DNA of 46,763 bases from Cristatella mucedo (lineage: Eukaryota > Bryozoa > Phylactolaemata > Cristatellidae). This document shows, in pieces, positions 19,022 to 29,279 of the stretch. Position 1 is the stretch's first letter; each line of letters opens with the position of its first letter. Made by a program: the position numbers and the translations under genes. The notes under the pieces are model-generated. The model was given only the letters and a program-made list of their open reading frames with translations. It searched no databases and was not told where the DNA came from. The DNA is taken from NCBI GenBank assembly GCA_009760855.2, contig WPIO01000436.1, positions 1 to 46,763 of the forward strand, given 5' to 3'.

Positions 19022-21455
19022 TTCGCAATGAGTCACAGCTCGTCTTCGAGCAGCGATGAGGGGTGCGATTCCGCTACGAAGCAGTGGAAGAAGGAGCAGA
19101 AGAGATTAAAGAAGCTGGGAAAGGTATTGTTTACTGCCTGCAACCGGAAATTAGGCGTGGGTGCTTCCTAGGCTATCCATGTTCCAACTAAAGGTAGGGT
19201 AGACAACGTTGGGACAGCGTAGGCAGCATTAGGGATTGGACGATTGTTATTCGCTATAACCGTACCGCTAGCGTCTGAAACCATCATCGGTGCCTGAACT
19301 CGCGTCGGCAGCCTCGACCACTGCCAGCTGCTATTGGCACCCTCCATGGCTTTGCTGAGCTTTTGCCTTGCAATCGTCGTTCCGTTGCTACCGTGCTTTG
19401 CATGGCATCAGCGATTCGCAAGCTCGACGTTTTAACAAAGAAGCATAATAGGTCTAGGGGTCGTCACACCTGCTGTGCATCGTGTGCAGCTGCCGACGAC
19501 CAGCTTTTAGCTGGACCGGGGCTGCTTCTGTATGAGTGCCCTGAGGCATGCGTGAAAGATGGGTTTTCAGTCACTAGACTTTCTCATGTACATTGTTTTT
19601 CCGTTTTGAAGTTGTATTTGTTATATTATTGGCTAAGCTCTACGTTGGTTTACAGACTGTAGTTCTGGTGCACAGTTTCGAATTAGCTACCCACTCGAGC
19701 ATGTCTGCTCAGTTGCACACAGGGAAGGAACTGGCTCCAGCCATTGCAACTTGGCCGATCAAGCACAATAGTTGTTCTTAACTTAAGACCCCAGAGTCAC
19801 TTGGGCTGCTGGCATGCAATTGTGATGACTGGATTTTACTTGCCTCGTTTTAGCATGGAGGACATCACGGCAATCCTCACGGTCATGCTCCACAAGTGGT
19901 GAGTAGGCTGATGCAGCACCGCAGGAGACTGGATTTCTGTGTGGGGGACAGCTGTTTTCACAAATTTCTGACTAAAGGTCTTGCTGTGCTTTCATTTATT
20001 TGTAAAGGTGAGATTCCTTCGATCATGGCAGATCGCCCCTCTGCTTTTAGTTGAGTGCAGCTAACGAATTGTAACCCACTCCCTCTGTTGGTAATCGGGA
20101 AAGATTTCTTAATCACGTAATCAGCAAGTTTAGTGTTTCAGATTTCTTTCCTGCAGTTAGACAGGAATCTTATGGTAGGTAAAAGTGCCAAGCGACCCGT
20201 TTGATCACAAAGAAGGGTCCAAAGAGTCCACTGACATGTCAAATAGGCTCTGCATGGCATATCCTTTTCAACCTCAGAGCAGAATCACTACTTGCTAGCT
20301 TTAGCAGTCGAAAGAAATCACACAGGATCACCGAAAAGAAAGGAAGCAGAAGCACATTGTTTTGGTCGGAGGGGGAGACTCGTGGTGCTGTTCCTCGCAA
20401 ATGCTTGATGCAAACCTCTTGAACCCCGATGTCACATAAACATCAGCTGCAGCGGATTGACGCCGCTGGAGACATCTTTTGCTTGCAGATTAGTGCCATC
20501 AGTACAGCTGCTTGACGGTCCAGCTCACACTGTCCATAATGATCATTTTAAAAATACTAAATGAATATCTTAATAGTGTAACCTTATGTTGAGATTCTCT
20601 GAGAAATGGTGATGCTGGTACTGCATACATCGACTTTGGAGAACCCAAAACATATTGCATCTCTTTAGCGCCCCATGAGAACTTAATCTCTATCCAGGAG
20701 CTTTAAATATGCTCCGGCTATTGACCCTACGACCTTGATCATTAAAGGCGAGAACATATACTTTGCCAAAGAAACTCACATTACCATCTGGCTCCGGGCT
20801 TAGCTCACTAGAATGAAAATGCGATTCAATCCGTTGAGATTGTGTTTGCAATTGATAGGAGAGCATACAAGATAGAACCTGTGGTTAAATACCGCCGTAA
20901 TCGTATGGTGCTACACAGCTTCAAACCTTCTGGCTAAGGAGGGGTCGTCGGCAGCAATTAGATTTGGGCCCTGTTCGGTCGCAAGGCCAAGCTTAGCTAT
21001 TTAAAGTTATTCTTTTTGTTCTAGGGAATATCCATTGGGATTGTTGCACCACCGATTCAATATCCAGGAGGTAAGTTGCACTCCTGTGACTGGCCTTGTT
21101 ATTTGGTAGGTATGATCATGGTGTGAACCGAGAATTTAAACACAAATCGGGTACAGAATGTAGGGGTTGGATCGACAGTACTTGTTGGTTTCGCTAGATC
21201 GCTGCTGCCCGTCAATGCTCGAAAAATAAATGTGTGCTGGCGTGTGGCTGCCTATCGACGTTCTTGCAGGGGTTGCAATGGCACCAACACCTTCGGCTGT
21301 GATCTACCCTGGTGGAGCGACTGGTCACCCTGGTGGAGCTTCGGGTTATCCTAGTGGTGGCCATCCATCTGCACCGGGTGCTCATCCACCGGCACCAGTT
21401 TATCCACCGGCTGGTAGTGCTTATCCTCCTCCACCACCGGGAGCCTACCCGTCAG
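19022..21455 (+). CDS. Multi-exon gene: Ser/Lys/His N-terminus and Pro/Gly/Tyr-rich repeat protein (partial)
   Basis: Four exons with consensus splice sites and consistent phases: 19022-19123 (ATG at 19028; donor GTATTG), 19854-19898 (acceptor TTTTAG, donor GTGAGT), 21025-21070 (acceptor TTCTAG, donor GTAAGT, phase 1) and 21270-21455 (acceptor CTTGCAG, donor GTATAA, phase 1). The protein starts M-S-H-S-S-S-S-S-S-D-E-G, runs through a Lys-rich helix-like part (W-K-K-E-Q-K-R-L-K-K-L) and a His/Gly run (H-G-G-H-H-G-N-P-H-G-H), then a disordered Pro/Gly/Ala/Tyr repeat tract (Y-P-G-G, G-Y-P-S-G-G, Y-P-P-P-P-P). Such tracts occur at the start of many membrane- or vesicle-associated proteins ahead of a folded domain, which is not seen here. 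Later exons must lie beyond 21922 or be lost: a SINE and a LINE follow directly. Family unknown. Confidence 0.6.
19124..19853 (+). other. Intron 2 of the Pro/Gly-rich gene
   Basis: 730 bases between a GTATTG donor and a TTTTAG acceptor. The ORF at 19363-19662 inside it has no recognisable content and crosses no splice signal usefully. No repeat identified. Confidence 0.5.
19899..21024 (+). other. Intron 3 of the Pro/Gly-rich gene
   Basis: 1126 bases. It contains a degenerate, reversed SINE-like tail near 20668-20760 (TAGCGCCCCATGAGAACTTA, CTCTATCCAGGAGCTTTA, then a Pol III head-like CTACGACCTTGATCA). Otherwise unremarkable. Confidence 0.5.
20668..20765 (-). mobile_element. Degenerate SINE with LINE-type tail
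   Basis: Reversed relative of the SINE at 3288: tail text with TAGCGCCCC and AACTTAATCTCTATCCAGG, followed by a worn head (CTACGACCTTGATCA, compare CCACGACCTCGGCCA at 43070). The box A part is not clear. Confidence 0.45.
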
Positions 21456-21487
21456 GTATAATATTGTTGCAAGCTTGTCTGATTGTT

Positions 21488-21622
21488 AACATAATTCATT
21501 TGTATAGCACTCCAAGAGAACTTAATTTCTATTCGGGCACTTCACATTTGCCTCGGTGCCCGAGCCCACAACCTCAGCCAGACCTTGGCTGGGGCAAGCA
21601 CCTAACCGCTGGACGTAGCCAG
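21488..21622 (-). mobile_element. tRNA-derived SINE with LINE-type tail
   Basis: Reversed copy of the 3288 family: ATAATTCATTTGTATAGCACTCC...TAATTTCTATTCGGGCACTTC tail, then box B-like CGAGCCCACAACCTC and box A-like GCACCTAACCGCTGGACG. It lies 33 bases downstream of the last coding exon recognised, in what should be intron 4. An ORF track through it (to 21643) is an artefact. Confidence 0.75.
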
Positions 21623-21921
21623 CTGTTTGACTGCAGCGCTTGAGAAATGATGTACCTTGTTACATGTAGCCACTTCCACATGCGCCAGCCAGGCCGCAGT
21701 CGGCCTTACATTCGTCCGCTGTTACGAACAGGCACCATAGTTCTGCCTTAGTTTCATCGACAATTACGAACATATATATTAGATACGATCGTGCTTGCCT
21801 ATTATCGTTACGCTACCGTCGTCAGTTTGCTTTGCTTCATATGTGTTTACGGTTGCTGGGAATGGTGCCCTAGTATAATCTAAAAGAGAGCCCAGGTTTA
21901 AGCTGCCTGGGTGGCCTAAGG
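21623..21921. other. No exon or repeat recognised
   Basis: About 300 bases between the SINE and the 5' end of the LINE. No acceptor with a Pro/Gly-rich continuation was found, so the next exon of the upstream gene is not here. Confidence 0.4.
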
Positions 21922-23368
21922 CTTCGCCTGTTCTGTATTGAAAGCATTGTCTCATGCTTCTCTGCCCGTTATCCCCCTAGAACTGGTGTAAATCACGCGA
22001 ACGTGAACGAGGTGGTTGGTCATCAGGCCTGCTATTACACCAGCACCCCAACTTAATGCCTGTCTTTAGATTGTTCACTCAATGTTAATAAACCCCTAGT
22101 AACATATGAGATGGTTATTGATGGCGATCTTGACCTGCTTGCTTTAACCTGGCTTAAATCAACAAACTGTCCGACTATAACCGATGCCACTCCACTGTGT
22201 TTCCCGTTCTTTCATACCCCTAGATTAATACAAACCGGGAGACAATTCGATATTGACGCCTGTTTCACCCTCGCATACAAACCGTTTGCAGTCCCCTCGC
22301 AGCAATCTTTCAAATGTCTTGTTTAAGGAACCGCTGACAACAAGTTTCCAATGGTGGCAGTAATCTATCGTCCACCAGGTACTACGTCTTCCACTATCAC
22401 CGTCTCTTATCTTATTTCAATTCTGCATCAAAAAACGATTTTTCCTCGTTATGGGAAATTACAACTTTTATTTGACCTCAAACTATGCCTTATGTGCTGA
22501 ATTTGCACACTGACTGGCTCTTTCTCTTGTGGCTCATGTGAATGATGCCACTCACAACAAGGGTCACATATTCGATTAAATATTCTCCCACAAGTGTATG
22601 CTATCATCCCCTATTATTACCGAATCTTGCTCATCTGATCATATGCCAATCTCGTTTAACCTACAATGTGTGCCCTCCTCTGCATCCAAAATCACCTGTG
22701 AATCACAAAATCACAAGGACCGTGAAATGGATGCTGTCAGAGCGAAAACCTCTTTGCCCTTTCCGCTCAAGCAACCATCCGACCTGTCATTATTGGTAGA
22801 AGCCTACAACACGACACTTGCTGACGTGCTTAACGAGTTTCACCACTGACTAGGCATAAATATCGATCCTAGCAAAGGCCTAATCTAGCTTCTACAAAAA
22901 TATTGTTGAATCAGATGCACAATCCAAAAATGCTGACGTCTACCATCAACCATCTCCTTAAGTGCTCCCGGATTCAATCCTTGCCAAGTGATCCTTGTGG
23001 TGACCTTGTGCCGATAGCTTCTCTAGCTTCTCTGTCAGCAAGATAGACAAGATCAGAGAGTATATACCTGTGATTTCGGTATTTCCCTCGTGACTACTGT
23101 CCCTTAATGACACCCATACTGGACTCATGTCCATCGATTCCATGCACTTCCTCGATGTCTACATTCAAGGGGGCCACGAATGATCTTACCCTGAAATTGA
23201 TCTCCCAGTCAAATACTAATACTAGTTCTCTAGACCCTATTCCCACCGTCCTACTTCTACGATGCTTAGATCTGCTGCTGCCAAGCATTACTATCAGAAT
23301 AAACGTGTTCTTAGCCTCAGGTCAGGCCCCTGCACCTTTCAAAAAGGCTGTAGTGAGGCCACTAATTA
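21922..23368 (+). pseudogene. LINE copy a-prime, part 1: 5' UTR, endonuclease, RT start
   Basis: The left end (AGCATTGTCTC...GTAAATC...GGTCATCAGGCC, 21935-22035) aligns with the short 5' UTR of the younger LINE (reverse of 26471-26550), so this copy kept its 5' end. The endonuclease is readable in pieces (L-L-A-L-T-W-L-K-S at 22129-22160; Y-R-P-P-G near 22368), with the catalytic Glu of the T-E-T-W station lost. The RT entry (A-P-F-K-K-A-V-V-R-P-L) ends at 23360, where the younger LINE is inserted. Bases from 22725 match 1-660. Several frameshifts: dead. Confidence 0.85.
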
Positions 23369-23602
23369 ATAATAATAATAATAATAATTCACTTGATAAA
23401 GCGCCCTCAGAGAACTCAATCTCTCTCTAGGCGCTTTACATTTGCTGTAAAGTGAAATGCCATTGAATGGTAAGTAAAATCATGCTTGAAAAACAAACGA
23501 GATGAATAATATGGTTAGGGGTGACATGCACAGGGTCAGCATGCAAATGTGGTTAGTGGCAGCATGCACAGTGTCAGCACGCATAAGCACATCAAAGACG
23601 AA
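23369..23602 (-). repeat. LINE 3' UTR and (ATT)n tail
   Basis: Untranslated part from the natural TGA at 23603 to the (ATT)n end. It contains two related GCATGCTG...ACTAACCACA / GCATGCTGACC units and the terminal GCGCCT...GGGCGC inverted pair, probably the hairpin recognised by the reverse transcriptase. The same terminus recurs at 2618, 18851, 31441 and 36148, and in shortened form on the SINEs. Confidence 0.85.
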
Positions 23603-23749
23603 TCACAGGCACCCACTAAATGCTGTCCTAAATAGGTGTGTTTTTAGGTTCCTTTTAAATGTGGTCAGGTCAGGGGATGTTTTGACGCAGGTCGGGAGGG
23701 AGTTCCAGGCTTTGGGAGCATATGAACTAAATGCACGGTCTCCAAAGGA

Positions 23750-25405
23750 TTAGAGGTTTGTATGAGGTATTTCTAGACGGTTGGATTCCGAGAAGCAGGT
23801 GGTACGATGCTTGGCCTGATGGGGTAGTATATCTGACAGATAGGCTGGAGCCATAGAATGAAGGGACCTAAAAGTGAGCGACAAAACCTTGAAGTCAATC
23901 CGTTGCTTGACTGGTAGCCAGTGCAGGTCGGCAAGAAGTGGAGTAATGTGGCAACTGCGACGCTCACGACAGACAAGCCTAGCTGCAGAGTTTTGCACCA
24001 GCTGCAATCGCCTGATCGCACATGCTGGCAGGCCAGTAAGCAGTGAGTTGCAGAAGTCGAGACGGGATGTCACGAATGCATGAACTAACTTGGACGTGGT
24101 ATCTTTATCTAAACAAGCCCGAATTTTAGCAATGTTATGAAGCTGAGAATAGACGGATTTGACTGTGGAGCTGATATGGTCGTCTAACGAGAGGTCGCTT
24201 TGGAATATGACACCTAGATTCCTAGCTGATTCGACAGGAGATATGCTGGCAGAGCCAATTTTGAGAGTCAGCCTTTCCAATCTCTGGATCACACTGGGTT
24301 TGCCCATAACTAGTAAGTTAGTTTTATCATCGTTAAGTTTTAGAAAATTTGCTGCCATCCATGTGCGGATGTCATCAATGCATGCAGCTAGTGAGTTGAG
24401 AGAATTTGAGGTGCTCGAAGGCTGGGAGGGATCAAAGCAAAGGTACAACTGAGTGTCATCCGCATAGAAGTGAAAGCCTAGATTGTGCTTGGCAATCACA
24501 TCAGCAAGAGGCAGAGTATAAACCGTGAAAAGAACCGGACCTAGCACTGAGCCCTGAGGTACTCCATATTTCAGAGGTACTTCAGATGATCTTTGTCCAT
24601 TCACGTCAATACTCTGGAGTCTCCCACTGAGATAGGACCTGAACCACTGCAGAGCAGTGCCAGTGATGCCCAGGCGAGATGAGAGGCGCTCTAGAAGAAC
24701 TTTGTGATCGATGGTATCAAAAGCTGCCAAAAGATCAAGCAAAACAAGCAGAGACACTCTACCAATGTCTGCATTCCTAAGTAAATCGTTGTATACCCTA
24801 AGCAATGCTGACTCTGTGGAGTGATTAGCTCTAAAGCCAGACTGGAACTTACTAGCAAGGTGTGAGGTTTCGATATACGAGTTTAGCTGGTCCGCCACGA
24901 CCCGTTCGAGTGTCTTTGATAGGAATGGTAGAAGGGAAACTGGGCGGTAGTTGCTCAAGTTCTCTCGGTCAAGTGTAGCTTTCTTGAGAAGTGGCCTGAC
25001 TACAGCTTTTTTGAAAGGTGCTGGGACATGACCTGAGGCTAATGACATATTAATTATGTTAGTAATGCATGGCAGCAGCAGATCAATGCAACGTAGGAGC
25101 AGGACAGTGGGAGTAGGGTCCAGAGGACTTGTTGTCTTCTTTGATTGAGATACGAACTTTAGGACTAGATCACTAGTGACCTGCTTAAATGCAGACATTG
25201 AGGTGCAGCCAGGAACCGAGGAACAGCATTCTAGTGGGGAGGTTGTCATCGCAGGGATGGATTCCCTGATCTTGTCTGTCTTCTGCACAAAGAATCGAGA
25301 GAAGCGATCGGCTAGATCATCATTAGGATCATCAGGTAAGGAGCTAATCTGGGAACGGTTGAGGAGATGGTTTATTGTCGACATCAGCATTTTTTGATTG
25401 TGCAT
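23750..25405 (-). CDS. LINE reverse transcriptase
   Basis: A 551-codon frame in phase with the endonuclease. RT stations: N-Y-R-P-V-S-L-L-P-F-L-S-K, G-F-R-A-N-H-S-T-E-S-A-L, L-L-V-L-L-D-L-L-A-A-F-D-T-I-D-H (motif A with catalytic Asp), G-V-P-Q-G-S-V-L-G-P-V-L-F, H-F-Y-A-D-D-T-Q-L-Y-L (motif C, both Asp intact), K-T-N-L-L-V-M-G, then the C-terminal F-C-N-S-L-L-T-G-L-P and W-L-P-V-K-Q-R-I-D-F-K. It copies the element RNA at the nicked target. The frame stops at TAA 23752-23750, but after the stop the same frame continues for 48 codons with the conserved C-terminal F-G-D-R-A-F-S-S-Y-A-P-K-A-W-N-S-L to TGA at 23605-23603. The annotated end is therefore premature. Confidence 0.93.
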   Translation of the reverse strand: MHNQKMLMSTINHLLNRSQISSLPDDPNDDLADRFSRFFVQKTDKIRESIPAMTTSPLECCSSVPGCTSMSAFKQVTSDLVLKFVSQSKKTTSPLDPTPTVLLLRCIDLLLPCITNIINMSLASGHVPAPFKKAVVRPLLKKATLDRENLSNYRPVSLLPFLSKTLERVVADQLNSYIETSHLASKFQSGFRANHSTESALLRVYNDLLRNADIGRVSLLVLLDLLAAFDTIDHKVLLERLSSRLGITGTALQWFRSYLSGRLQSIDVNGQRSSEVPLKYGVPQGSVLGPVLFTVYTLPLADVIAKHNLGFHFYADDTQLYLCFDPSQPSSTSNSLNSLAACIDDIRTWMAANFLKLNDDKTNLLVMGKPSVIQRLERLTLKIGSASISPVESARNLGVIFQSDLSLDDHISSTVKSVYSQLHNIAKIRACLDKDTTSKLVHAFVTSRLDFCNSLLTGLPACAIRRLQLVQNSAARLVCRERRSCHITPLLADLHWLPVKQRIDFKVLSLTFRSLHSMAPAYLSDILPHQAKHRTTCFSESNRLEIPHTNL

Positions 25406-26470
25406 CTATGATTCAACAATGTTTTTATAAAAACTAGGCTTAGCCTTTGCTGGGATCGATTGGTACAACCTACAGTAGTCTTCATATGCCTGTCGATGGA
25501 CAGTTAGTCCGGATCTTTTGTATGCTTTTTCAAGCTTTCGTTTAGTAGACCTGGCTAGTTTAATGTCTGCGGTAAACCATAGGCCGTCTGGGCGGGGGCG
25601 CACAGTGCGCTTTTTCAGAGGGGCAAACTCGTCTAGCGTGTCAGCTAGTGTCGTGTTGAAGCTATCTACCAATGATGACAGATCGGAGGGAGGATTGAGC
25701 AGCAGAGTTGAAGCAGATATTCTCGCACGGACAGCATCGATGTCAAGGGTCTTGAGGTTTCGCGATTCACAGGTTATTGTAGAGGAGGATGTGGGCACGC
25801 ACTGTAGATTGAATGAGATCTGCATGTGGTCAGATAAGCATGATTTGGTAATAATTGATGATGACAGAGTGCAGTTATATGAGAAAATCTGGTCGAGTGT
25901 GTGACCCTTGATGTGGGTAGGGCCATCCACATGAGCCACAAGAGACAATGAGTCAGTCAATGCACAAAATTCGGTGCTGAAAGCGTCAGATAAGTTATCA
26001 AAGTGAACGTTGAAATCACCCATTACGAGGAAGGATCGATTTCTTGCACACAGAATCGAAATGAGATCGGAGAAATCTGAGATAAAGGAGGATTTGGTAC
26101 CTGGTGGGCGATAGACTACTGCCACTATCGGTAGCTTGCTTTCGGGTGAGACCAAGACAATTGATTCAAAAGACTGCATCGAGGGTACCGCAAATGGCTT
26201 GAAGTTGAATTTCGAGCGCACGACAAAAGCAACTCCACCTCCAGTTTTGATTGATCTAGGGGTGTGAAAGAACGAGAAACCAGATGGAGTTGCGTCTTTT
26301 ATTGTCGGACAGTTTATCGATTTCAGCCAAGTTTCAGTTAGGGCGAGCAGGTCGATACCATTTTCAGAAATAAGGTCGCGTATTACTAGAGGTTTATTGC
26401 ACATTGAGCGAGGATTCCAAAGGCAAGCGTTAAGTCTGGCCGATGGGGTTACAACGGGCCTGATGACCAC
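25406..26470 (-). CDS. LINE apurinic-type endonuclease domain
   Basis: A 354-codon frame with the exonuclease-endonuclease-phosphatase fold of non-LTR elements, which nicks target DNA to prime reverse transcription. Stations in order: L-N-A-C-L-W-N-P-R-S (residues about 12-21, active-site Asn), L-A-L-T-E-T-W-L (about 42-49, catalytic Glu), V-Y-R-P-P-G (about 119-124), M-G-D-F-N-V-H (about 147-153, Asp and Asn), and S-D-H-M-Q-I-S-F (about 217-224, Asp-His pair). All catalytic residues are present. The Met at 26470 opens the frame. It ends at TAG 25408-25406 and the next frame continues in phase, so this stop splits a longer protein. Confidence 0.9.
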   Translation of the reverse strand: MVIRPVVTPSARLNACLWNPRSMCNKPLVIRDLISENGIDLLALTETWLKSINCPTIKDATPSGFSFFHTPRSIKTGGGVAFVVRSKFNFKPFAVPSMQSFESIVLVSPESKLPIVAVVYRPPGTKSSFISDFSDLISILCARNRSFLVMGDFNVHFDNLSDAFSTEFCALTDSLSLVAHVDGPTHIKGHTLDQIFSYNCTLSSSIITKSCLSDHMQISFNLQCVPTSSSTITCESRNLKTLDIDAVRARISASTLLLNPPSDLSSLVDSFNTTLADTLDEFAPLKKRTVRPRPDGLWFTADIKLARSTKRKLEKAYKRSGLTVHRQAYEDYCRLYQSIPAKAKPSFYKNIVES

Positions 26471-26553
26471 TAAGTTAGAGAGATTTACAGTGACGCAAGT
26501 GGGGGAGCGTGCTGAGCGGTTCGAGACAATGCTAGGAATACCGAACGAGCTGG

Positions 26554-26999
26554 TAAAGCAACGCTAGAACAAGAACACTAGAGCAGCTTCCGTCCATTCT
26601 CCCGTTCCTATCACAGACAACTGGACCGAGTTGTGACAGACCAACTGAACACTTGTATCGAGACCACAAACTTAGCAAGTATGTTCCGGTCTGGGCTTAG
26701 AGCTAATCACATCACAGTCAGCATTGCTTAGGGTGTAAAATGACCCTATGAATGCTGACTCAGGTAAAGACATGACGACATTTCAAAAGGAGCTGAAAAC
26801 GTGCCTTTTTTACAGCATTCGGCGGGTCTTTCTGATTCTTTCTTCGTGTACATGTACCTGCTTACACAAGGCCTGCTGCTTGTGGATGTTACCATCAAAC
26901 ATTTTGTATTGCTTTATATGCAGCATCTGCCCAGTGAGAGACTCGGATCTCTGGGAGCATTATACGAATGTATTATTAATATCATTGTTATTATTACTG
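26554..26999 (+). pseudogene. LINE copy a-prime, part 2, with internal deletion
   Basis: Continues the plus-strand LINE after the younger insertion (AAAGCAACGCTAG...CACTAGAGCAGCTTCCGTCC). At about 26766 it jumps from the RT entry to the C-terminal end: GGTAAAG is joined to ACATGACGACATTT, skipping what 885-3605 contains in the other copy. The 3' UTR runs to an ATT-rich end at about 26999. The ORF at 26748-27038 spans the deletion and is not a gene. Confidence 0.85.
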
Positions 27000-27927
27000 A
27001 CGGTCAGTGGGCCTATGCAAATTTGTAGTGCGTATTGAGACAGTGCATGTTCTTTTCTTTAGGTCGGTAAAGCAAGATTATGGTATGCATCGTCTAATCG
27101 ATCGGACCCGAGAGCTGCCAAATTGCAGCCTGGAGGACGTTGATTATGATATCTGTTTTTCTGCCCGCTTAAGAATGCAGGATTTCATTTCGCACGCTTG
27201 GTTTGATTGATTTGAGCTGTGCCACAATGTATGTGATATTTTCTTCGCTGTGCTTGGAATGCCCGTCGCTATGAAAACCGAATTTTGTCAATTTCTTTTG
27301 CCCTGCGGTCTCGTTACTCTCTGTTCTTGTGCAATGGCCGGTTATCAATCGTTGAGAATGTAGTGAGAGTTAATTTGACATTGTTGTTGCGGACGTTACG
27401 GTAGCATTGGAAAGCGATTGCAGACCACGATCTCTCCACATTCTAATCCAGTCTCTAACATCCTTGCCGATGCAGCTGTGCGTTTCTGTCTTAAAGCTAT
27501 TGTTTTGTTCTCGTGAAGCCTTGGACTCGCACGCAGGCTTGGCTAATGCTGATCACTCCTGACTTGTGATAAAACGGTAATTGTTCTTGAAGAGTCGGAG
27601 GAAGTCACAACGTGGCGGTGATACGCTGTAGGAGTGGCACATCGAATGCTGTAATTTTGCATCTGCTATAATTTGCATCTCTGTTTGTGCACCCTAGCAT
27701 GGACTGGTTGTGTTTGATTGCAGTCATTAAATGAGCTCGCTCACATAGGTATCGATGGTTACAAAGTAGATGGAGAATAAACACATAGTTCTGGAAAGCC
27801 TCAAACCGGTTGAAACTGGTACGAATGACACGAGCACAGAAGTTCACCCGAAAGAAACGTTCGTTCGAGAGAAACCTTCTTAAAATGGCTTGAGCCTCTG
27901 GTCGCTGTGTTGATTTTTCATTTACGA
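27000..27927. repeat. Duplicated non-coding block, second copy, part 1
   Basis: Matches 3843-4765. The short exon-like reading at 27063-27200 (after TTCTTTAG) repeats S-V-K-Q-D-Y-G-M-H-R-L-I-D then diverges by an indel. No gene recognised. Confidence 0.6.
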
Positions 27928-28105
27928 GCAATGATGGCACACTAGATTTAGCGGTTGCTTTTCATGACCTTGTTCCCTAGGTCATGCGTTCGAATCCCGT
28001 GGTGGGCAATCCTTTTTTGCAGCTGCAAGCGGTGGTGATAAAGGGTAAAGGGTCTTCTGTCGCTATGTAAAAGAGTCTGTTGAAATAAGCCAATATTTTA
28101 AAACT
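27928..28105 (+). mobile_element. tRNA-derived SINE, second type, second copy
   Basis: Matches 4766-4955: box A-like TGGCACACTAGATTTAGCGG and box B GCGTTCGAATCC, then the GCAGCTGCAAGCGGTGGTGATA body. Its box A is closer to the tRNA consensus than the first copy (TAGCGG against TAAGTGG). Confidence 0.65.
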
Positions 28106-28905
28106 CTGAGCCCATGGTTGTTCCGTGGGACGAGCCGAGGTAAAGCCGGGGAGGTCTCTGGAGACTGCCCCGCCCAGCTGCCCTTCCCACCGTGCGACCC
28201 CCGATTCGGGGCCCATGTATATAGAGCTCGGATGAGCGTAGGAGAGCGCTGATCAGCCAGAAGCTGCTGCATCCCATTTGCAACGAAGCCTGTCTTAGCG
28301 TTTCAGCACCCTCTACAGCCTCGTTCGTCTCATAAATAATAATCGTAAATTTGCCAGGCGTGAGCAGTATGACTGCCGTTTTACAATTGGACGATTTAAA
28401 CCAGTGTTGCAAGATGCATATTAGGCAAGTACTCTGATATTTATATCAAATTGACGATGTATGACAGGGTCTAATGGTATTTAAGGAACTCTTGTGGCAT
28501 CCACAATTTCGCTTATTAGTGAGTGCATATCTCCTAAATTGAATGCGTTCACAGAGACGTGCTACTGTTTGCAACCTATAGCTAATGTTCCATAGGATTA
28601 TTAGGAGTTATTCTGCAGGCGAAAGAGCATTGGGAATCGAAGCTAATGAGCACTGCCTGCGTATTTTTGACAGACGTCTGCTGTGGATAATGCCCGCTTC
28701 CCACATCAGTGGTCACTTTCTCGGCTACAGCTGTCTGCCTGTGGTCGTGCCAGCACTTGAAAGTTCGCACTGGGACTGGCAGTTGTTTGGCAGCTGAGTG
28801 GCTTGTGCATTTAAGAATGCAATGCGTTTCAAAACCCGGCCGATGCGTCCGCCCAGAGCCCTGAGATACATTCAAGGTCTCGTGGGCATTCAGGCTCAAA
28901 ATACT
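28106..28905. repeat. Duplicated block, second copy, part 2
   Basis: 28345-28905 is almost identical to 5760-6320. 28140-28260 holds a short GC-rich piece (GGGGAGGTCTCTGGAGACTG) not found in the first copy. Long open frames on both strands (for example 28582-29025 minus) run across the minisatellite and have no recognised motif. Confidence 0.6.
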
Positions 28906-28918
28906 TCCGACCCCGATC

Positions 28919-29112
28919 ATGCCCTCCGACATTGCCTTGGCTCTGCCCTCCGACCTTTCCCCGACCCTGCCATCCGACCTTTCCCTGACCCTGCCCTCCG
29001 ACCTTTCCCTGACCCTGCCCTCCAACCTTTCCCCGAACCTGTCCTCTGACCTTTCCCCGACCCTGCCCTCCGACCTTTCCTCGACTCTGCCCTCCGACCT
29101 TGCCTTGTCTGC
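28919..29112. repeat. 24-bp minisatellite, about 8 units
   Basis: The same unit as at 6322-6478 but two units longer and with more internal point changes (CCAACC, TCTGACC and TTTCCTCG variants). Confidence 0.9.
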
Positions 29113-29279
29113 TCCTGAAGCGTACCAGTGGCAGCCTCACTTCGATTCACTAATAACCAAGTATTCAATAATATCCTGTTCCGCAGTGAATATTGTTCTT
29201 TAGAGTTGCAAATGAAGAATAGACAGGAATCTCAGATTGAAAACGAGTGGGGCGGATGCCTTAGGAGAACCTGTAGACC

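Larger units (their letters stand above)
23369..26553 (-). mobile_element. Nearly complete L2/CR1-like non-LTR retrotransposon
   Basis: A 3.2-kb element inserted in opposite orientation into the LINE a-prime. Reading the minus strand: about 80 bases of 5' UTR, an endonuclease-RT frame (26470 to 23603), a 3' UTR of about 230 bases, and the terminal AAGCGCCTAGAGAGAGATTG...GGGCGCTTTATCAAGTG hairpin followed by (ATT)n. This is the form of CR1/L2-clade elements, which insert by target-primed reverse transcription and often end in short tandem repeats. The old LINE resumes on the right at about 26554. No obvious long target duplication. It is the best-preserved element in the window. Confidence 0.92.

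Noticed and set aside
21960-22020. Possible next exon of the Pro/Gly-rich gene after a CCCCCTAG acceptor
   Set aside because: This stretch aligns with the 5' UTR of the LINE, so it belongs to the retrotransposon.
24159-25904. Plus-strand frames of 70-130 codons inside the younger LINE
   Set aside because: Antisense shadows of the endonuclease and reverse transcriptase.
28582-29025. 147-codon minus-strand frame
   Set aside because: Half of it is the minisatellite and the rest is open on both strands with no motif; conservation with the first copy is explained by recent duplication.
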